Positions 28,734 through 37,071 of a DNA stretch of 64,000 nt are shown here, piece after piece. This DNA is from DATFVA01 sp963711455 (GTDB lineage Bacteria; Bacteroidota; Ignavibacteria; Ignavibacteriales; Ignavibacteriaceae). The notes under the pieces were generated by a model. It was not told where the DNA came from, searched no databases, and saw only the letters and a list, made by a program, of their open reading frames with translations. The stretch lies in NCBI GenBank assembly GCA_963711455.1, contig CAVQEH010000009.1, positions 62,001 to 126,000 on the forward strand. Direction: 5' to 3'. Numbering within the stretch: position 1 is the stretch's first letter; every line of letters starts with the position of its first letter. The position numbers and the translations under genes are program-made.

Positions 28734-28762
28734 TTGACATACCAGAGGGTTTTATTTATATT
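28734..28762 (+). promoter_or_regulatory. prs promoter (TTGACA-17-TATATT)
   Basis: TTGACA (28734-28739), a 17-base spacer, and TATATT (28757-28762): the same hexamers and spacing as at lexA. Transcription would begin near 28769, about 25 bases before the prs ATG. This also argues against using the upstream in-frame TTG at 28734, which is part of the -35 box. Confidence 0.75.
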
Positions 28763-28793
28763 TACCGTCTGTTTTTTAAATAGAAACCAGTTT

Positions 28794-29735
28794 ATGGCTG
28801 CAACCGATTATAAAGTTTTTTCCGGTAGTTCGAACAGATCCTTAGCTGAGAAAATTGCTCACAGGCTTGATAAGCCCCTTGGTTTTTTAGAGTTGAAACG
28901 ATTTAGTGATGGAGAAATCTGGGCTAAATACGGAGAGAACATTCGTGGCTGTGATATCTTTATTATTCAGTCCACTGTTCCACCGGCAGAAAATCTTCTT
29001 GAACTTCTTATTATGATCGATGGTGCAAAAAGAGCATCTGCCAAACGTATTACTGCTGTAATTCCATATTTTGGTTATGCCCGGCAGGATAGAAAAGATC
29101 AGCCCAGGGTTTCTATTACCGCTAAATTAGTAGCTAACTTAATTACTGTTGCCGGTGCCGACCGGGTAATGACAATGGATCTCCATGCACCGCAGATACA
29201 GGGATTCTTTGATATTCCGTTTGATCATCTTTATGGATCAACAATTTTCATAAACAGGTTTGAAGAAATAAAATCGAATCTTGTAGTTGTTTCACCTGAT
29301 GTCGGTGGAATAAAGATGGCCAGGTCTTATGCGAAACGTCTTCATGCTAACCTGGTAGTAATCGATAAAAGAAGACCTGTACAGAATCGGGCGGAAGTTG
29401 TAAATATAATCGGAAGTGTTGGAGATAAGGACGTTCTTATAGTAGATGATTTGATCGATACAGCAGGCACATTTGTCGGGGCTGTAGAGGCTTTAAGGAA
29501 AAAAGGTGCACGGGATATTTATGGAGCGGTTACGCATCCTCTTTTTTCAGGTAAGGCATTGGAAAGAATTGAAGCTTCCGGGTTAAATAAATTGTTTGTT
29601 TCCGATACTATTCCTTTTAATGGACATTCGGAAAAAATAGAGATGCTTACAGCATCTGACATATTCTCTGAGGCAATCAGAAGAACATTTAATAATGAAT
29701 CAATTAGTTCACTCTTTGATGTGGATAAAAGTTAA
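28794..29735 (+). CDS. prs: Ribose-phosphate pyrophosphokinase
   Basis: Makes phosphoribosyl pyrophosphate from ribose 5-phosphate and ATP for nucleotide, histidine and tryptophan synthesis. The start YKVFSGSSN, the ATP-binding FGYARQDRKDQPR, the MDLHAPQIQGFFD loop and the PRPP-binding VDDLIDTAGT are all present. ATG 28794 gives 313 residues, the normal length, and lies just behind the promoter described above. It is followed by ctc and pth, an order common in many bacteria. Confidence 0.96.
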   Translation: MAATDYKVFSGSSNRSLAEKIAHRLDKPLGFLELKRFSDGEIWAKYGENIRGCDIFIIQSTVPPAENLLELLIMIDGAKRASAKRITAVIPYFGYARQDRKDQPRVSITAKLVANLITVAGADRVMTMDLHAPQIQGFFDIPFDHLYGSTIFINRFEEIKSNLVVVSPDVGGIKMARSYAKRLHANLVVIDKRRPVQNRAEVVNIIGSVGDKDVLIVDDLIDTAGTFVGAVEALRKKGARDIYGAVTHPLFSGKALERIEASGLNKLFVSDTIPFNGHSEKIEMLTASDIFSEAIRRTFNNESISSLFDVDKS

Positions 29736-29755
29736 AATAGTTCTGGAGTTTATAA

Positions 29756-30403
29756 ATGGAAAAAGTGATTTTAGAAGCAGAAGTTAGAGAAACAGGAAGT
29801 AAACAGGCAAGAAAGCTTGTGAGAAATAACGGCAAAGTTCCCGGCATATATTATTCAAAGCATGATTCCCCCGTTCATCTTGCAGTTATTGAAAAAGCTA
29901 TAAACCCATTAGTTTATACATCTGAAACTCATTTAGTTTCACTTAAGGTAGATGGAAAATTATTTGATTGTGTGATTAAAGATGTTCAGTTCGATCCAAT
30001 CACGGACAAAATTGTTCATTTCGATCTGATTGGATTAACTTCCGGTGAAATGTTTCAGCTTGAGGTTCCCGTTCAATTACACGGTACACCAATTGGAGTA
30101 AAGGAAGGCGGCATTGTTCAACACCTTATCCATAAGCTTGAAATTGAATGTTTACCTAAAGATATTCCACAACGTGTTGAAATAGATATTTCAGAACTTA
30201 AAATAGGGGACTCAGTTCACGTTAAGGATATTAACCTTGAAAATATTACAATTCTGAATACGGAAGATTCTGTTATTGTTTCAGTTTCACATCCTAAGAT
30301 TGAAAAAGAAACAGTTGAAGAAGCCGAAATTTCCGAAGAGGAACAAGCAGAACCTGAAGTTATTGGACGCGGTAAAGCTGAAGAAAAACAAGAAGAGGAA
30401 TAA
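29756..30403 (+). CDS. rplY: 50S ribosomal protein L25 / Ctc
   Basis: Binds 5S rRNA in the large subunit. This is the long CTC form: an N-terminal L25 domain (about 1-90, starting EAEVRETGSKQARKLV) and a C-terminal TL5-like beta domain (LEVPVQLHGTPIGVKEGG ...), with an acidic Glu-rich tail of about 30 residues. 215 residues. It starts 20 bases after prs; pth follows after 18 bases. Confidence 0.94.
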   Translation: MEKVILEAEVRETGSKQARKLVRNNGKVPGIYYSKHDSPVHLAVIEKAINPLVYTSETHLVSLKVDGKLFDCVIKDVQFDPITDKIVHFDLIGLTSGEMFQLEVPVQLHGTPIGVKEGGIVQHLIHKLEIECLPKDIPQRVEIDISELKIGDSVHVKDINLENITILNTEDSVIVSVSHPKIEKETVEEAEISEEEQAEPEVIGRGKAEEKQEEE

Positions 30404-30421
30404 CTTTCAAATAATAAATAA

Positions 30422-31030
30422 TTGCGACTTATATTAGGTATTGGCAATCCCGGCAATAGATATATTTATAACAGGCATAACGTTGGATTTATAGTTTTGG
30501 ATCATTTTGCTTCGTTAAATTCACTTTCCTTTTTACCATCCAAAGGCGATTACTATTATTCCGAAGGTAAGCTTAACGGGGAATTCTTCCAGCTTATTAA
30601 ACCAACAAATTACGTAAATAACAGTGGTATGGCCGCCAAGCAGGCCCTCGATAAAAATAAAACAGAAGTAACTGAATTACTTGTAATTCAGGATGATGTT
30701 AATTTACCTCTTGCTGAAATCAAGGTGAAGATTAAAGGCGGAGACGGAGGGCATAACGGCATTAGTTCCTTAATATACCATCTCGCTTCTGAAGATTTTG
30801 CAAGGATTAGAATAGGTATCGGAAATAATTTTGAAAAAGGACAAATGGCAGATTATGTCCTTTCAAATTTTAGCTCAGATGAATTTGAACTTTTAAATGA
30901 AACATTTAAAATTACTGATTTCTTAATAAAAGAATTTATCTCAGGCGGGATGAACGGCTTGCTTGATGCAAATAGCAAAATATCTAACCAGTTAAACATA
31001 AAATCTGACAACAATAATAAGAGAATTTAG
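30422..31030 (+). CDS. pth: Peptidyl-tRNA hydrolase
   Basis: Cleaves peptidyl-tRNA released from stalled ribosomes so the tRNA can be reused. Signatures are GIGNPGNRY, the catalytic His in NRHNVGF, the PTNYVNNSG tRNA-contact motif, DDVNLPLAEIKVK and GGDGGHNG. The start is TTG 30422, fitting the family N-terminus exactly (short lead to LILGIGNPG); no ATG or GTG is available and no strong ribosome-binding site is seen. 202 residues. The membrane pyrophosphatase gene starts 8 bases later. Confidence 0.94.
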   Translation: MRLILGIGNPGNRYIYNRHNVGFIVLDHFASLNSLSFLPSKGDYYYSEGKLNGEFFQLIKPTNYVNNSGMAAKQALDKNKTEVTELLVIQDDVNLPLAEIKVKIKGGDGGHNGISSLIYHLASEDFARIRIGIGNNFEKGQMADYVLSNFSSDEFELLNETFKITDFLIKEFISGGMNGLLDANSKISNQLNIKSDNNNKRI

Positions 31031-31038
31031 GAGATACT

Positions 31039-33222
31039 ATGGATAGTACCTTTCTCATTATTCCTTTTTTAGGGGTACTTGGTCTTATTTACACTTACTG
31101 GAAGTCTTCCTGGATAGAGAAGCAGGATCCCGGTACCGATAAAATGCAGAAGATAGCAAGTCACATTGCCGAAGGTGCAATGGCATTTCTTAAATCAGAA
31201 TATAAAGTGTTGATAATATTTGTTGTATTTGTAGCAATATTATTAGGAGTTTCAGCCGATCCGAAAGTATCATCACCGCTTATTGCTGTATCATTTCTGG
31301 TTGGAGCTTTATGTTCAGCATTAGCTGGTTTTATCGGAATGCGGGTAGCAACCAAAGCCAATGTTCGCACAACAAATGCCGCTCGTAGTAGTCTAGGAAG
31401 AGCACTTGAAATTGCATTTGCCGGCGGTTCCGTTATGGGGCTCGGTGTGGTTGGTTTAGGAGTTCTTGGGCTTGGCGCATTATTCTTTATATACGGGAAT
31501 ATATTTGGAATAGGACAAGACGGATTACCAAAAGTTATAACTGTCATTACAGGATTTTCATTCGGAGCTTCATCAATAGCCTTATTTGCCCGTGTCGGTG
31601 GCGGTATTTATACAAAAGCTGCTGATGTTGGAGCTGACCTTGTGGGAAAACTTGAAGCCGGCATCCCTGAAGATCATCCTCTTAACCCTGCTACCATTGC
31701 TGATAATGTAGGTGATAATGTTGGTGACGTTGCCGGTATGGGTGCTGATTTGTTTGAATCATACGTTGGTTCGATTGTAGGTACAATGGTTCTCGGTGCA
31801 GAGTTTATTGTTTACCCGGAATTTTCAGGAAAGTTTAATGGTCTGGGAGCTGTTTTGCTCCCACTTGTGATTGCAGGTGTCGGAATATTAATGTCTATTA
31901 TTGGAACCTTCTTTGTAAAAGTAAAAGAAGGGGGCGACCCGCAGAAAGCATTAAACAGAGGTGAATTTGGCTCTACAATTGTAATGATTATCGCAGTGTA
32001 TTTCATTATTAAATGGATGCTTCCCGATAGCTGGACACACGAAGATCCTCTTTATGGAATTACTTATACCATCACCTCTTTAGGAATTTTTGGAGCGACT
32101 GTAATTGGATTGGTCGCTGGAGTGGTAATTGGTGTTATTACCGAATATTATACCGGTACCGGCAAAGGTCCTGTTCTTGGAATTGTGAGACAATCATTAA
32201 CCGGAGCAGCTACCAATATTATTGCGGGTATAGGAAACGGTATGATTTCAACGGCAATCCCAATAATTATTATTGCTATTTCTATTATGGGCGCTTTTTA
32301 TTTTGGAGGATTGTACGGAATAGCAATAGCAGCAGTTGGTATGCTTTCAAATACAGGTATTCAGTTGGCGGTGGATGCTTATGGTCCGATTTCAGATAAC
32401 GCAGGAGGAATTGCTGAAATGTCTGAACTTCCAAAAGAAGTAAGACAAAGAACTGATAAGCTTGATGCCGTTGGAAATACTACTGCAGCAATTGGTAAAG
32501 GATTTGCGATTGGTTCTGCTGCACTTACTGCCCTGGCACTTTTTGGTGCCTTTATGACTGCTGCAGATATTAAAACTATAGATATTTCAAAAGCTAATGT
32601 AATGGCAGGTCTCTTCCTTGGCGGTATGCTTCCCTTTCTTTTTTCAGCACTTGCTATGAAAGCTGTCGGACGAGCTGCAATGTCGATGATTGAAGAAGTG
32701 AGAAGACAATTCAGATCAATACCAGCATTAACTAACGCGTTAAAAGTGATGCAGAAGAATGAAGGTAAAGAAGTGTCTGAATGGAATGATGAGGATAGAC
32801 AAATCTTTGAGAAAGCCGAAGGTACTGCAGAATATGGAAAGTGCGTGGAGATTTCAACTAAAGCAGCTATTAAAGAAATGGTTATCCCCGGTTTGCTTGC
32901 TGTTGTTGCTCCTGTTTTTATTGGATTTTCAGGTGGTGCTGAAATGCTTGGTGGTTTATTAGCAGGAGTTACAGTTACAGGAGTTTTAATGGCTGTGTTC
33001 CAGGCAAATGCAGGTGGTGCCTGGGACAATGCTAAAAAAATGTTTGAAGAAGGGATTGAAGTGAATGGGCAAAAATATTTTAAAGGCTCTGATCCGCATA
33101 AAGCTGCAGTAGTTGGGGATACAGTTGGAGATCCTTTTAAAGATACATCTGGTCCGTCGCTGAATATTCTGTTAAAATTAATGGCCGTTGTAGCACTTGT
33201 AATTGCGCCGTTAATTAAATAA
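31039..33222 (+). CDS. hppA: Membrane-bound ion-pumping pyrophosphatase
   Basis: Integral inner-membrane enzyme (about 16 helices, 727 residues) that pumps H+ or Na+ on hydrolysis of pyrophosphate. The pyrophosphate site is visible in GGGIYTKAADVGADLVGK and the acidic NPATIADNVGDNVGDVAGMGAD; a second metal site is GDTVGDPFKDTSGPS. The motif GNTTAAIGKGFAIGSAAL has Ala where potassium-independent enzymes have Lys, which indicates the K+-dependent class. H+ versus Na+ pumping cannot be decided by reading. It follows pth by 8 bases. Confidence 0.95.
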   Translation: MDSTFLIIPFLGVLGLIYTYWKSSWIEKQDPGTDKMQKIASHIAEGAMAFLKSEYKVLIIFVVFVAILLGVSADPKVSSPLIAVSFLVGALCSALAGFIGMRVATKANVRTTNAARSSLGRALEIAFAGGSVMGLGVVGLGVLGLGALFFIYGNIFGIGQDGLPKVITVITGFSFGASSIALFARVGGGIYTKAADVGADLVGKLEAGIPEDHPLNPATIADNVGDNVGDVAGMGADLFESYVGSIVGTMVLGAEFIVYPEFSGKFNGLGAVLLPLVIAGVGILMSIIGTFFVKVKEGGDPQKALNRGEFGSTIVMIIAVYFIIKWMLPDSWTHEDPLYGITYTITSLGIFGATVIGLVAGVVIGVITEYYTGTGKGPVLGIVRQSLTGAATNIIAGIGNGMISTAIPIIIIAISIMGAFYFGGLYGIAIAAVGMLSNTGIQLAVDAYGPISDNAGGIAEMSELPKEVRQRTDKLDAVGNTTAAIGKGFAIGSAALTALALFGAFMTAADIKTIDISKANVMAGLFLGGMLPFLFSALAMKAVGRAAMSMIEEVRRQFRSIPALTNALKVMQKNEGKEVSEWNDEDRQIFEKAEGTAEYGKCVEISTKAAIKEMVIPGLLAVVAPVFIGFSGGAEMLGGLLAGVTVTGVLMAVFQANAGGAWDNAKKMFEEGIEVNGQKYFKGSDPHKAAVVGDTVGDPFKDTSGPSLNILLKLMAVVALVIAPLIK

Positions 33223-33256
33223 ATTATACTTCAGTTTAAATAAAAATATTGTTTAA

Positions 33257-33300
33257 CCCCTGCTCTCATCTGGAATGAGGGCCTAAAGTCCATAGGGAGG
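33257..33300 (+). promoter_or_regulatory. Structured leader before rpsF that may hide its ribosome-binding site
   Basis: A 7-bp hairpin, CTCTCAT / ATGAGGG with loop CTGGA (33263-33281), lies inside a possible outer pairing of CCCT (33258-33261) with AGGG (33294-33297), part of the strong AGGGAGG ribosome-binding site. S6:S18 complexes are known to bind rpsF leaders in many bacteria, but I do not see the CCG element of that motif, so this is only a candidate. Confidence 0.3.
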
Positions 33301-33312
33301 TGAAAAGTACGG

Positions 33313-33726
33313 ATGAAGACGAATACGTATGAAAGTGCTGTTATTATTAATGCAGCCCTGGACGATGAACAAATTGAGAGTATTATTTCCCGAATTAAAG
33401 AATTTATAACAAATAATGGTGGAGAAATAAGGGAGATAGAGAACTGGGGAAGAAAAAGATTAGCATACATGATCAATAAAAGTAAGATTGGCTATTATGT
33501 TATCTTTCGATTTGATGCCCCTACCAATATAATCTCCAAAATGGAAAGAAATTATTCTCTGGATGAACACATCTTAAGATACTTGACTATATCGTTAGAC
33601 AAAGATGCGATTGAATTTCTGGAGAAGCCAAGGAACGATTCTCAAACTGAAATTGTACCTGAACCTAAAAAAGAGGAAAATCAGGCGATCGTTACCGAAG
33701 ATGAAGATGTTTCTAAAGAGCAATGA
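33313..33726 (+). CDS. rpsF: 30S ribosomal protein S6
   Basis: Small-subunit protein that pairs with S18 on the platform. It starts NTYESAVIINAALDDEQIE and contains the family features NNGGEIREIENWGRKRLAY and YYVIFRFDA. 137 residues, with an acidic C-terminal extension after residue about 105, as in many bacteria. An unusually strong AGGGAGGTG ribosome-binding site lies 10 bases upstream. First gene of the conserved rpsF-ssb-rpsR-rplI operon. Confidence 0.96.
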   Translation: MKTNTYESAVIINAALDDEQIESIISRIKEFITNNGGEIREIENWGRKRLAYMINKSKIGYYVIFRFDAPTNIISKMERNYSLDEHILRYLTISLDKDAIEFLEKPRNDSQTEIVPEPKKEENQAIVTEDEDVSKEQ

Positions 33727-33769
33727 CTCACTAACTAACTAATGTATTGATAAAGTATGGAGGAAAACC

Positions 33770-34246
33770 ATGGCTGACCTGAAAATGCCCGAAATAAACT
33801 ATGTTATTGTTGCCGGAAATTTAACTAAGGACCCGATCTTTCGGCAGACAACTAACAGCACTCCGGTTGTTAATTTTTCTATTGCTTCAAATAGAAAATA
33901 TAAAGACAGTTCTAACCAATGGCAGGAGGATGTTTGTTACGTTGGCATTGTAGCATGGAATAAACTGGCTGAGAGTTGCCGGGACAGATTGAAAAAAGGC
34001 TCTGCTGTTTTAGTGGACGGGGAGTTACAAAGCAGAACCTGGAAATCTGAAGACGGCCATAACAGAAGTATTGTTGAAATCAAAGCCAGGAGAATTCAGT
34101 TCCTTAATAAAAGAGGGAGATTAAACGAAAGTGGTAACGGTACCGCAGATGAAGAAATTTCTTTTTCTGAGGATGAAACTGTAGATTATACCGAAGACTC
34201 TTTCGATAAATTTTTATCTAATGAAGAATCAGATCTTATTAAATAA
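33770..34246 (+). CDS. ssb: Single-stranded DNA-binding protein
   Basis: Coats single-stranded DNA in replication and repair. One OB fold covers residues about 8-115 (NYVIVAGNLTKDPIFRQT, then WNKLAESCRDRLKKGSAVLVDGEL), followed by an acidic linker rich in Glu and Asp. The protein ends ...EESDLIK, so the usual C-terminal tip (DDDIPF or similar, ending in Phe), which recruits partner proteins, is not seen even though the tail is acidic. 158 residues. Located in the ribosomal operon between rpsF and rpsR, the classic place for ssb. Confidence 0.94.
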   Translation: MADLKMPEINYVIVAGNLTKDPIFRQTTNSTPVVNFSIASNRKYKDSSNQWQEDVCYVGIVAWNKLAESCRDRLKKGSAVLVDGELQSRTWKSEDGHNRSIVEIKARRIQFLNKRGRLNESGNGTADEEISFSEDETVDYTEDSFDKFLSNEESDLIK

Positions 34247-34257
34247 TAAGGTAAAGA

Positions 34258-34488
34258 ATGAAAAAAGAAATAAAAACAAAAAAAGTTTGTAGGTTTACAC
34301 AGAATAATATTAAGTACATTGATTATAAAGATGTAAAACTTCTTCAGAGATATGTTACTGAACAGGGAAAAATTATTCCCAAGAGAATTACCGGTACCAG
34401 CTCAAGATATCAAAGAGAATTAGCTATTGCAATTAAAAGAGCAAGACATATGGCTTTACTGCCTTATGTTGCCGACACTGTAAAATAG
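34258..34488 (+). CDS. rpsR: 30S ribosomal protein S18
   Basis: Small-subunit protein forming a heterodimer with S6. The 76-residue sequence has the family motifs IDYKDVKLLQRYVTEQGKI and PKRITGTSSRYQRELAIAIKRARHMALLPY. It begins 12 bases after ssb, and rplI follows after 20 bases. Confidence 0.97.
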   Translation: MKKEIKTKKVCRFTQNNIKYIDYKDVKLLQRYVTEQGKIIPKRITGTSSRYQRELAIAIKRARHMALLPYVADTVK

Positions 34489-34508
34489 AACCAGATACAG
34501 GAGAAGAA

Positions 34509-34952
34509 ATGAAAGTAATTCTAAGAGAAAATTTTGAATCACTTGGTCAGATAGGTGATGTAGTAGACGTAAAAGAAGGATTCGCAAGAAATTTTCTGCT
34601 TCCCAGGAAAATTGCTTACGCCGCAATTAAAGGAAATGTTCGTTCTCTTGAAGAGGAAAAGAAAAATCTTGCAAAGAAAAAAGTACAGGAGATACGGGCT
34701 GCGGAGAATTTAGCAGCAGAACTTGAAAAAGTTTCAATTACCATCCCTGTACAGGTTGGAGAAGAAGATAAGATTTTTGGTTCGGTTACTTCTCAGATGA
34801 TAAGTGATGCATTAAAAGAAAAAGGGCACGATATAGATAAACGGAAAATAGAAATTGATGAATCTATTAAATCGCTTGGAATTTATAGTATTACAATAAA
34901 ATTACACGCAAATGTTAATGCTAAAATTAAGGTCTGGGTTGTAAGAGAATAA
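34509..34952 (+). CDS. rplI: 50S ribosomal protein L9
   Basis: Large-subunit protein at the base of the L1 stalk. The N-terminal domain (VILRENFESLGQIGDVV, GFARNFLLP) is joined by a long helix to a C-terminal domain (KIFGSVTSQMISDAL, with IKSLGIYSITIKLHANV). 147 residues, full length. It ends the rpsF operon and is followed by a strong terminator. Confidence 0.97.
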   Translation: MKVILRENFESLGQIGDVVDVKEGFARNFLLPRKIAYAAIKGNVRSLEEEKKNLAKKKVQEIRAAENLAAELEKVSITIPVQVGEEDKIFGSVTSQMISDALKEKGHDIDKRKIEIDESIKSLGIYSITIKLHANVNAKIKVWVVRE

Positions 34953-34973
34953 ACCGGGTTTTAGTTTAAAAGT

Positions 34974-35004
34974 AAAAAAGGAAAGCTTTGGCTTTCCTTT
35001 TTTT
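34974..35004. terminator. Bidirectional terminator between rplI and rpmB
   Basis: A near-perfect hairpin, AAAAAAGGAAAGC / GCTTTCCTTTTTT with loop TTTG, has an A run on the left and a T run on the right, so it can stop transcription from both sides. It lies between the convergent rplI (+) and rpmB (-) genes. Confidence 0.88.
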
Positions 35005-35024
35005 ATATAAAATCGGTTAAGCTT

Positions 35025-35264
35025 TTAATGAACTTTAATTTGTTTTTCCCTGATCATTTTTGCTATTTCTGATGTTCCGTTTTTTGAGATACTTTTGATT
35101 GCTCTGGCACTTAATTTTAAGGTTACAAATCTGTTTAATTCCTGAACCCAGATTCTCTTTTTCTGAAGATTAGGCAGAAATCTCCTTCTGCTTCTGTTAT
35201 GCGCATGAGATACATTATTTCCTGATAAAGGACCAATTCCTGTAACCTGACATCTTCTGGACAT
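35025..35264 (-). CDS. rpmB: 50S ribosomal protein L28
   Basis: 79-residue large-subunit protein, beginning MSRRCQVTGIGPLSGNNVSHAHNR and followed by RRRFLPNLQKKRIW and VTLKLSARAIKSI, the standard family pattern. It is a single gene on the minus strand with no rpmG next to it. ATG at 35264 is preceded by GGGAGA on its strand. The region 35265-35521 between it and the divergent YrdC gene carries a promoter candidate but no further gene. Confidence 0.96.
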   Translation of the reverse strand: MSRRCQVTGIGPLSGNNVSHAHNRSRRRFLPNLQKKRIWVQELNRFVTLKLSARAIKSISKNGTSEIAKMIREKQIKVH

Positions 35265-35395
35265 AAAATCTCTCCCGGTATCTTTCTTTATGTAAAATTT
35301 AGAACAACAAATATAAAAAAATCTGCATTAAAAAAACCACATCAAGTCAAATAATTATTCTAATTAAAAAACTTGTAAACTTCGTCAAATTCAGG

Positions 35396-35423
35396 TTGAC
35401 AAATTGAAATTACCTGTTATCTT
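35396..35423 (+). promoter_or_regulatory. Candidate promoter for the Sua5/YrdC gene
   Basis: TTGACA (35396-35401), a 16-base spacer and TATCTT (35418-35423). This would give a leader of roughly 90 bases before ATG 35522. Confidence 0.5.
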
Positions 35424-35521
35424 AGCAAGTGAATCCAAAAAAATCTTAAGTGAAATCAATCAATTCTCTTTATACATACCTGAATATTTATTTAATTACC
35501 TAATGATTAAAGGAGGCCAAT

Positions 35522-36130
35522 ATGGAATATTTTGAATTGCATCCGGAAAACCCGCAGCTTCGGTATATAAATAAAGCAGTAACTGTTCTTAAAAATGGGG
35601 GGGTAATAATTTATCCTACTGATACTGTTTATGGTATTGGCTGCGATATCTTTAATAAGGAAGCTTTAGAAAGAATTTTTGCTATAAAAAATGACTCAAA
35701 ACTTTTCAGTTTTGTATGTTCGGATTTGAAAGATATTGCTAAATATGCAAAAGTTTCAGATTATGCTTATAGAACGATGAAACATCTTTTACCCGGGCCA
35801 TATACTTTTATTCTGCCGGCCGCCAAGCTTGTTCCCAAAAAATTGTGGAGTAATAGGAAAACTGTAGGAATCAGAGTTCCCAATAACCTGATTAGCATGA
35901 AACTTGTTGAAGAAGTCGGGAACCCCATAATAAGTACAAGTACAACTAACAGAAAAGGTGAGGTAATTTACGATGCTAATGAAATAAAAAATATATTTGA
36001 CGCACAGGTGGATCTTATGTTATCTATGGGTCCTCTTAAGGGAGAACCTTCAACTGTAGTGGATATCAGCGATGAAGAACCGGAAGTATTAAGAAGAGGA
36101 GCAGGCGATATAAGTCTCTTCGTGTATTAA
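35522..36130 (+). CDS. tsaC: Threonylcarbamoyl-AMP synthase (Sua5/YrdC family)
   Basis: Makes threonylcarbamoyl-AMP from threonine, bicarbonate and ATP for the t6A37 modification of ANN-decoding tRNAs. The N-terminal GGVIIYPTDTVYGIGCD, the LLPGPYTFILPA loop, RVPNN and STVVDIS motifs are present. The 202 residues correspond to the YrdC domain without the Sua5 C-terminal domain. A strong AAAGGAGG ribosome-binding site precedes ATG 35522. It stands alone in its transcription unit. Confidence 0.93.
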   Translation: MEYFELHPENPQLRYINKAVTVLKNGGVIIYPTDTVYGIGCDIFNKEALERIFAIKNDSKLFSFVCSDLKDIAKYAKVSDYAYRTMKHLLPGPYTFILPAAKLVPKKLWSNRKTVGIRVPNNLISMKLVEEVGNPIISTSTTNRKGEVIYDANEIKNIFDAQVDLMLSMGPLKGEPSTVVDISDEEPEVLRRGAGDISLFVY

Positions 36131-36194
36131 GAATTCTTATTTACTTTTATTAAGGATTAAAACCCGGATAAATGATTAAATGATATTTTATAGC

Positions 36195-36220
36195 AGGCTT
36201 GCATTCCGCAAGCCTTTTTT
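36195..36220. terminator. Terminator between convergent YrdC and SDR genes
   Basis: AGGCTTGC / GCAAGCCT hairpin (8 bp, loop ATTCC) followed by a T run on the plus strand. It terminates the YrdC gene. The stem immediately abuts the end of the minus-strand SDR gene. Confidence 0.8.
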
Positions 36221-36989
36221 ATTTCCTTATAACCTGTGTTGAGGAAGCCTGGGCTAAAGGCGTTAAAATTATTTCGTTAATGTTTACATGGGCTGGTCTC
36301 GTTGCACAATAAACGACCGCATCTGCAATATCCTTTGCAACAAGAGGTGATAATCCTTCATACACTTTGTCGGCTCTGTTTTTATCACCGGAAAACCTTA
36401 CTATACTGAATTCAGTTTCAACCATTCCGGGGTCTACCGTACTGACTTTTATCCGGTGTTCCAGGCAATCCATCCTGATTGCTTTTGTCAGGGCATTTAC
36501 AGCGAACTTGGTAGCACAATATACGTTGCCATTAGGATAAACCTCATGCCCTGCAGTAGAACCAATATTTATTACATGTCCTTTTTTTCTTTCAACCATT
36601 CCGGGTAAGACACTTCTTGAAATGTACAGAAGTCCTTTAAGATTCGTATCAATCATTTCTTCCCAGTTGTCTATTTCTCCCTCATAAACTTTATTAAAAC
36701 CCCTGGCAAGGCCGGCATTATTAATTAAGATATCAATTTTTTCCCATTCTTTCCCAAGCGATCCGATTGACTTTTTAACCGCACTAATATTCCTTACATC
36801 CAACTCCAGTGTTCTTGTTTTTATTCCAAATTTCTTTTCAAGACTATCAGCAATTTTGGTGAGTCTTCCAATTCTCCTTGCAGCTAAAATGAGATTTGCT
36901 TTTTCATTTGCAAAAGCTTCTGCGCAAGCTTTACCAATTCCCGAACTGGCTCCTGTAATCAAAACAATTTTATTTTTCATTCTTTCCAT
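36219..36989 (-). CDS. Short-chain dehydrogenase/reductase (YdfG-like)
   Basis: NAD(P)-dependent oxidoreductase with a Rossmann fold. It has the cofactor motif TGASSGIG, LDVR, NNAG (in NNAGLARGF), catalytic Ser in NIGSTAGHE and the YCATK Tyr/Lys pair. The C-terminal part (STVDPGMVETEFS) resembles NADP-dependent 3-hydroxy acid dehydrogenases of the YdfG group; the actual substrate is unknown. Two starts are possible: ATG 36989 and ATG 36980, the latter with GGAAAG just upstream. 256 residues from the first. Confidence 0.88.
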   Translation of the reverse strand: MERMKNKIVLITGASSGIGKACAEAFANEKANLILAARRIGRLTKIADSLEKKFGIKTRTLELDVRNISAVKKSIGSLGKEWEKIDILINNAGLARGFNKVYEGEIDNWEEMIDTNLKGLLYISRSVLPGMVERKKGHVINIGSTAGHEVYPNGNVYCATKFAVNALTKAIRMDCLEHRIKVSTVDPGMVETEFSIVRFSGDKNRADKVYEGLSPLVAKDIADAVVYCATRPAHVNINEIILTPLAQASSTQVIRK

Positions 36990-37071
36990 TAGTAGCCCAT
37001 TATTTTTTTTTGAAAAAATAAATTTAGTGAATGCTGAAGAAAATTGAAAAGTATTTTGTACAAAGAAGATA

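Noticed and set aside
32379..33029. Minus-strand 216-codon frame opposite the pyrophosphatase gene
   Set aside because: Antisense shadow of hppA; no start context or protein-like motif.
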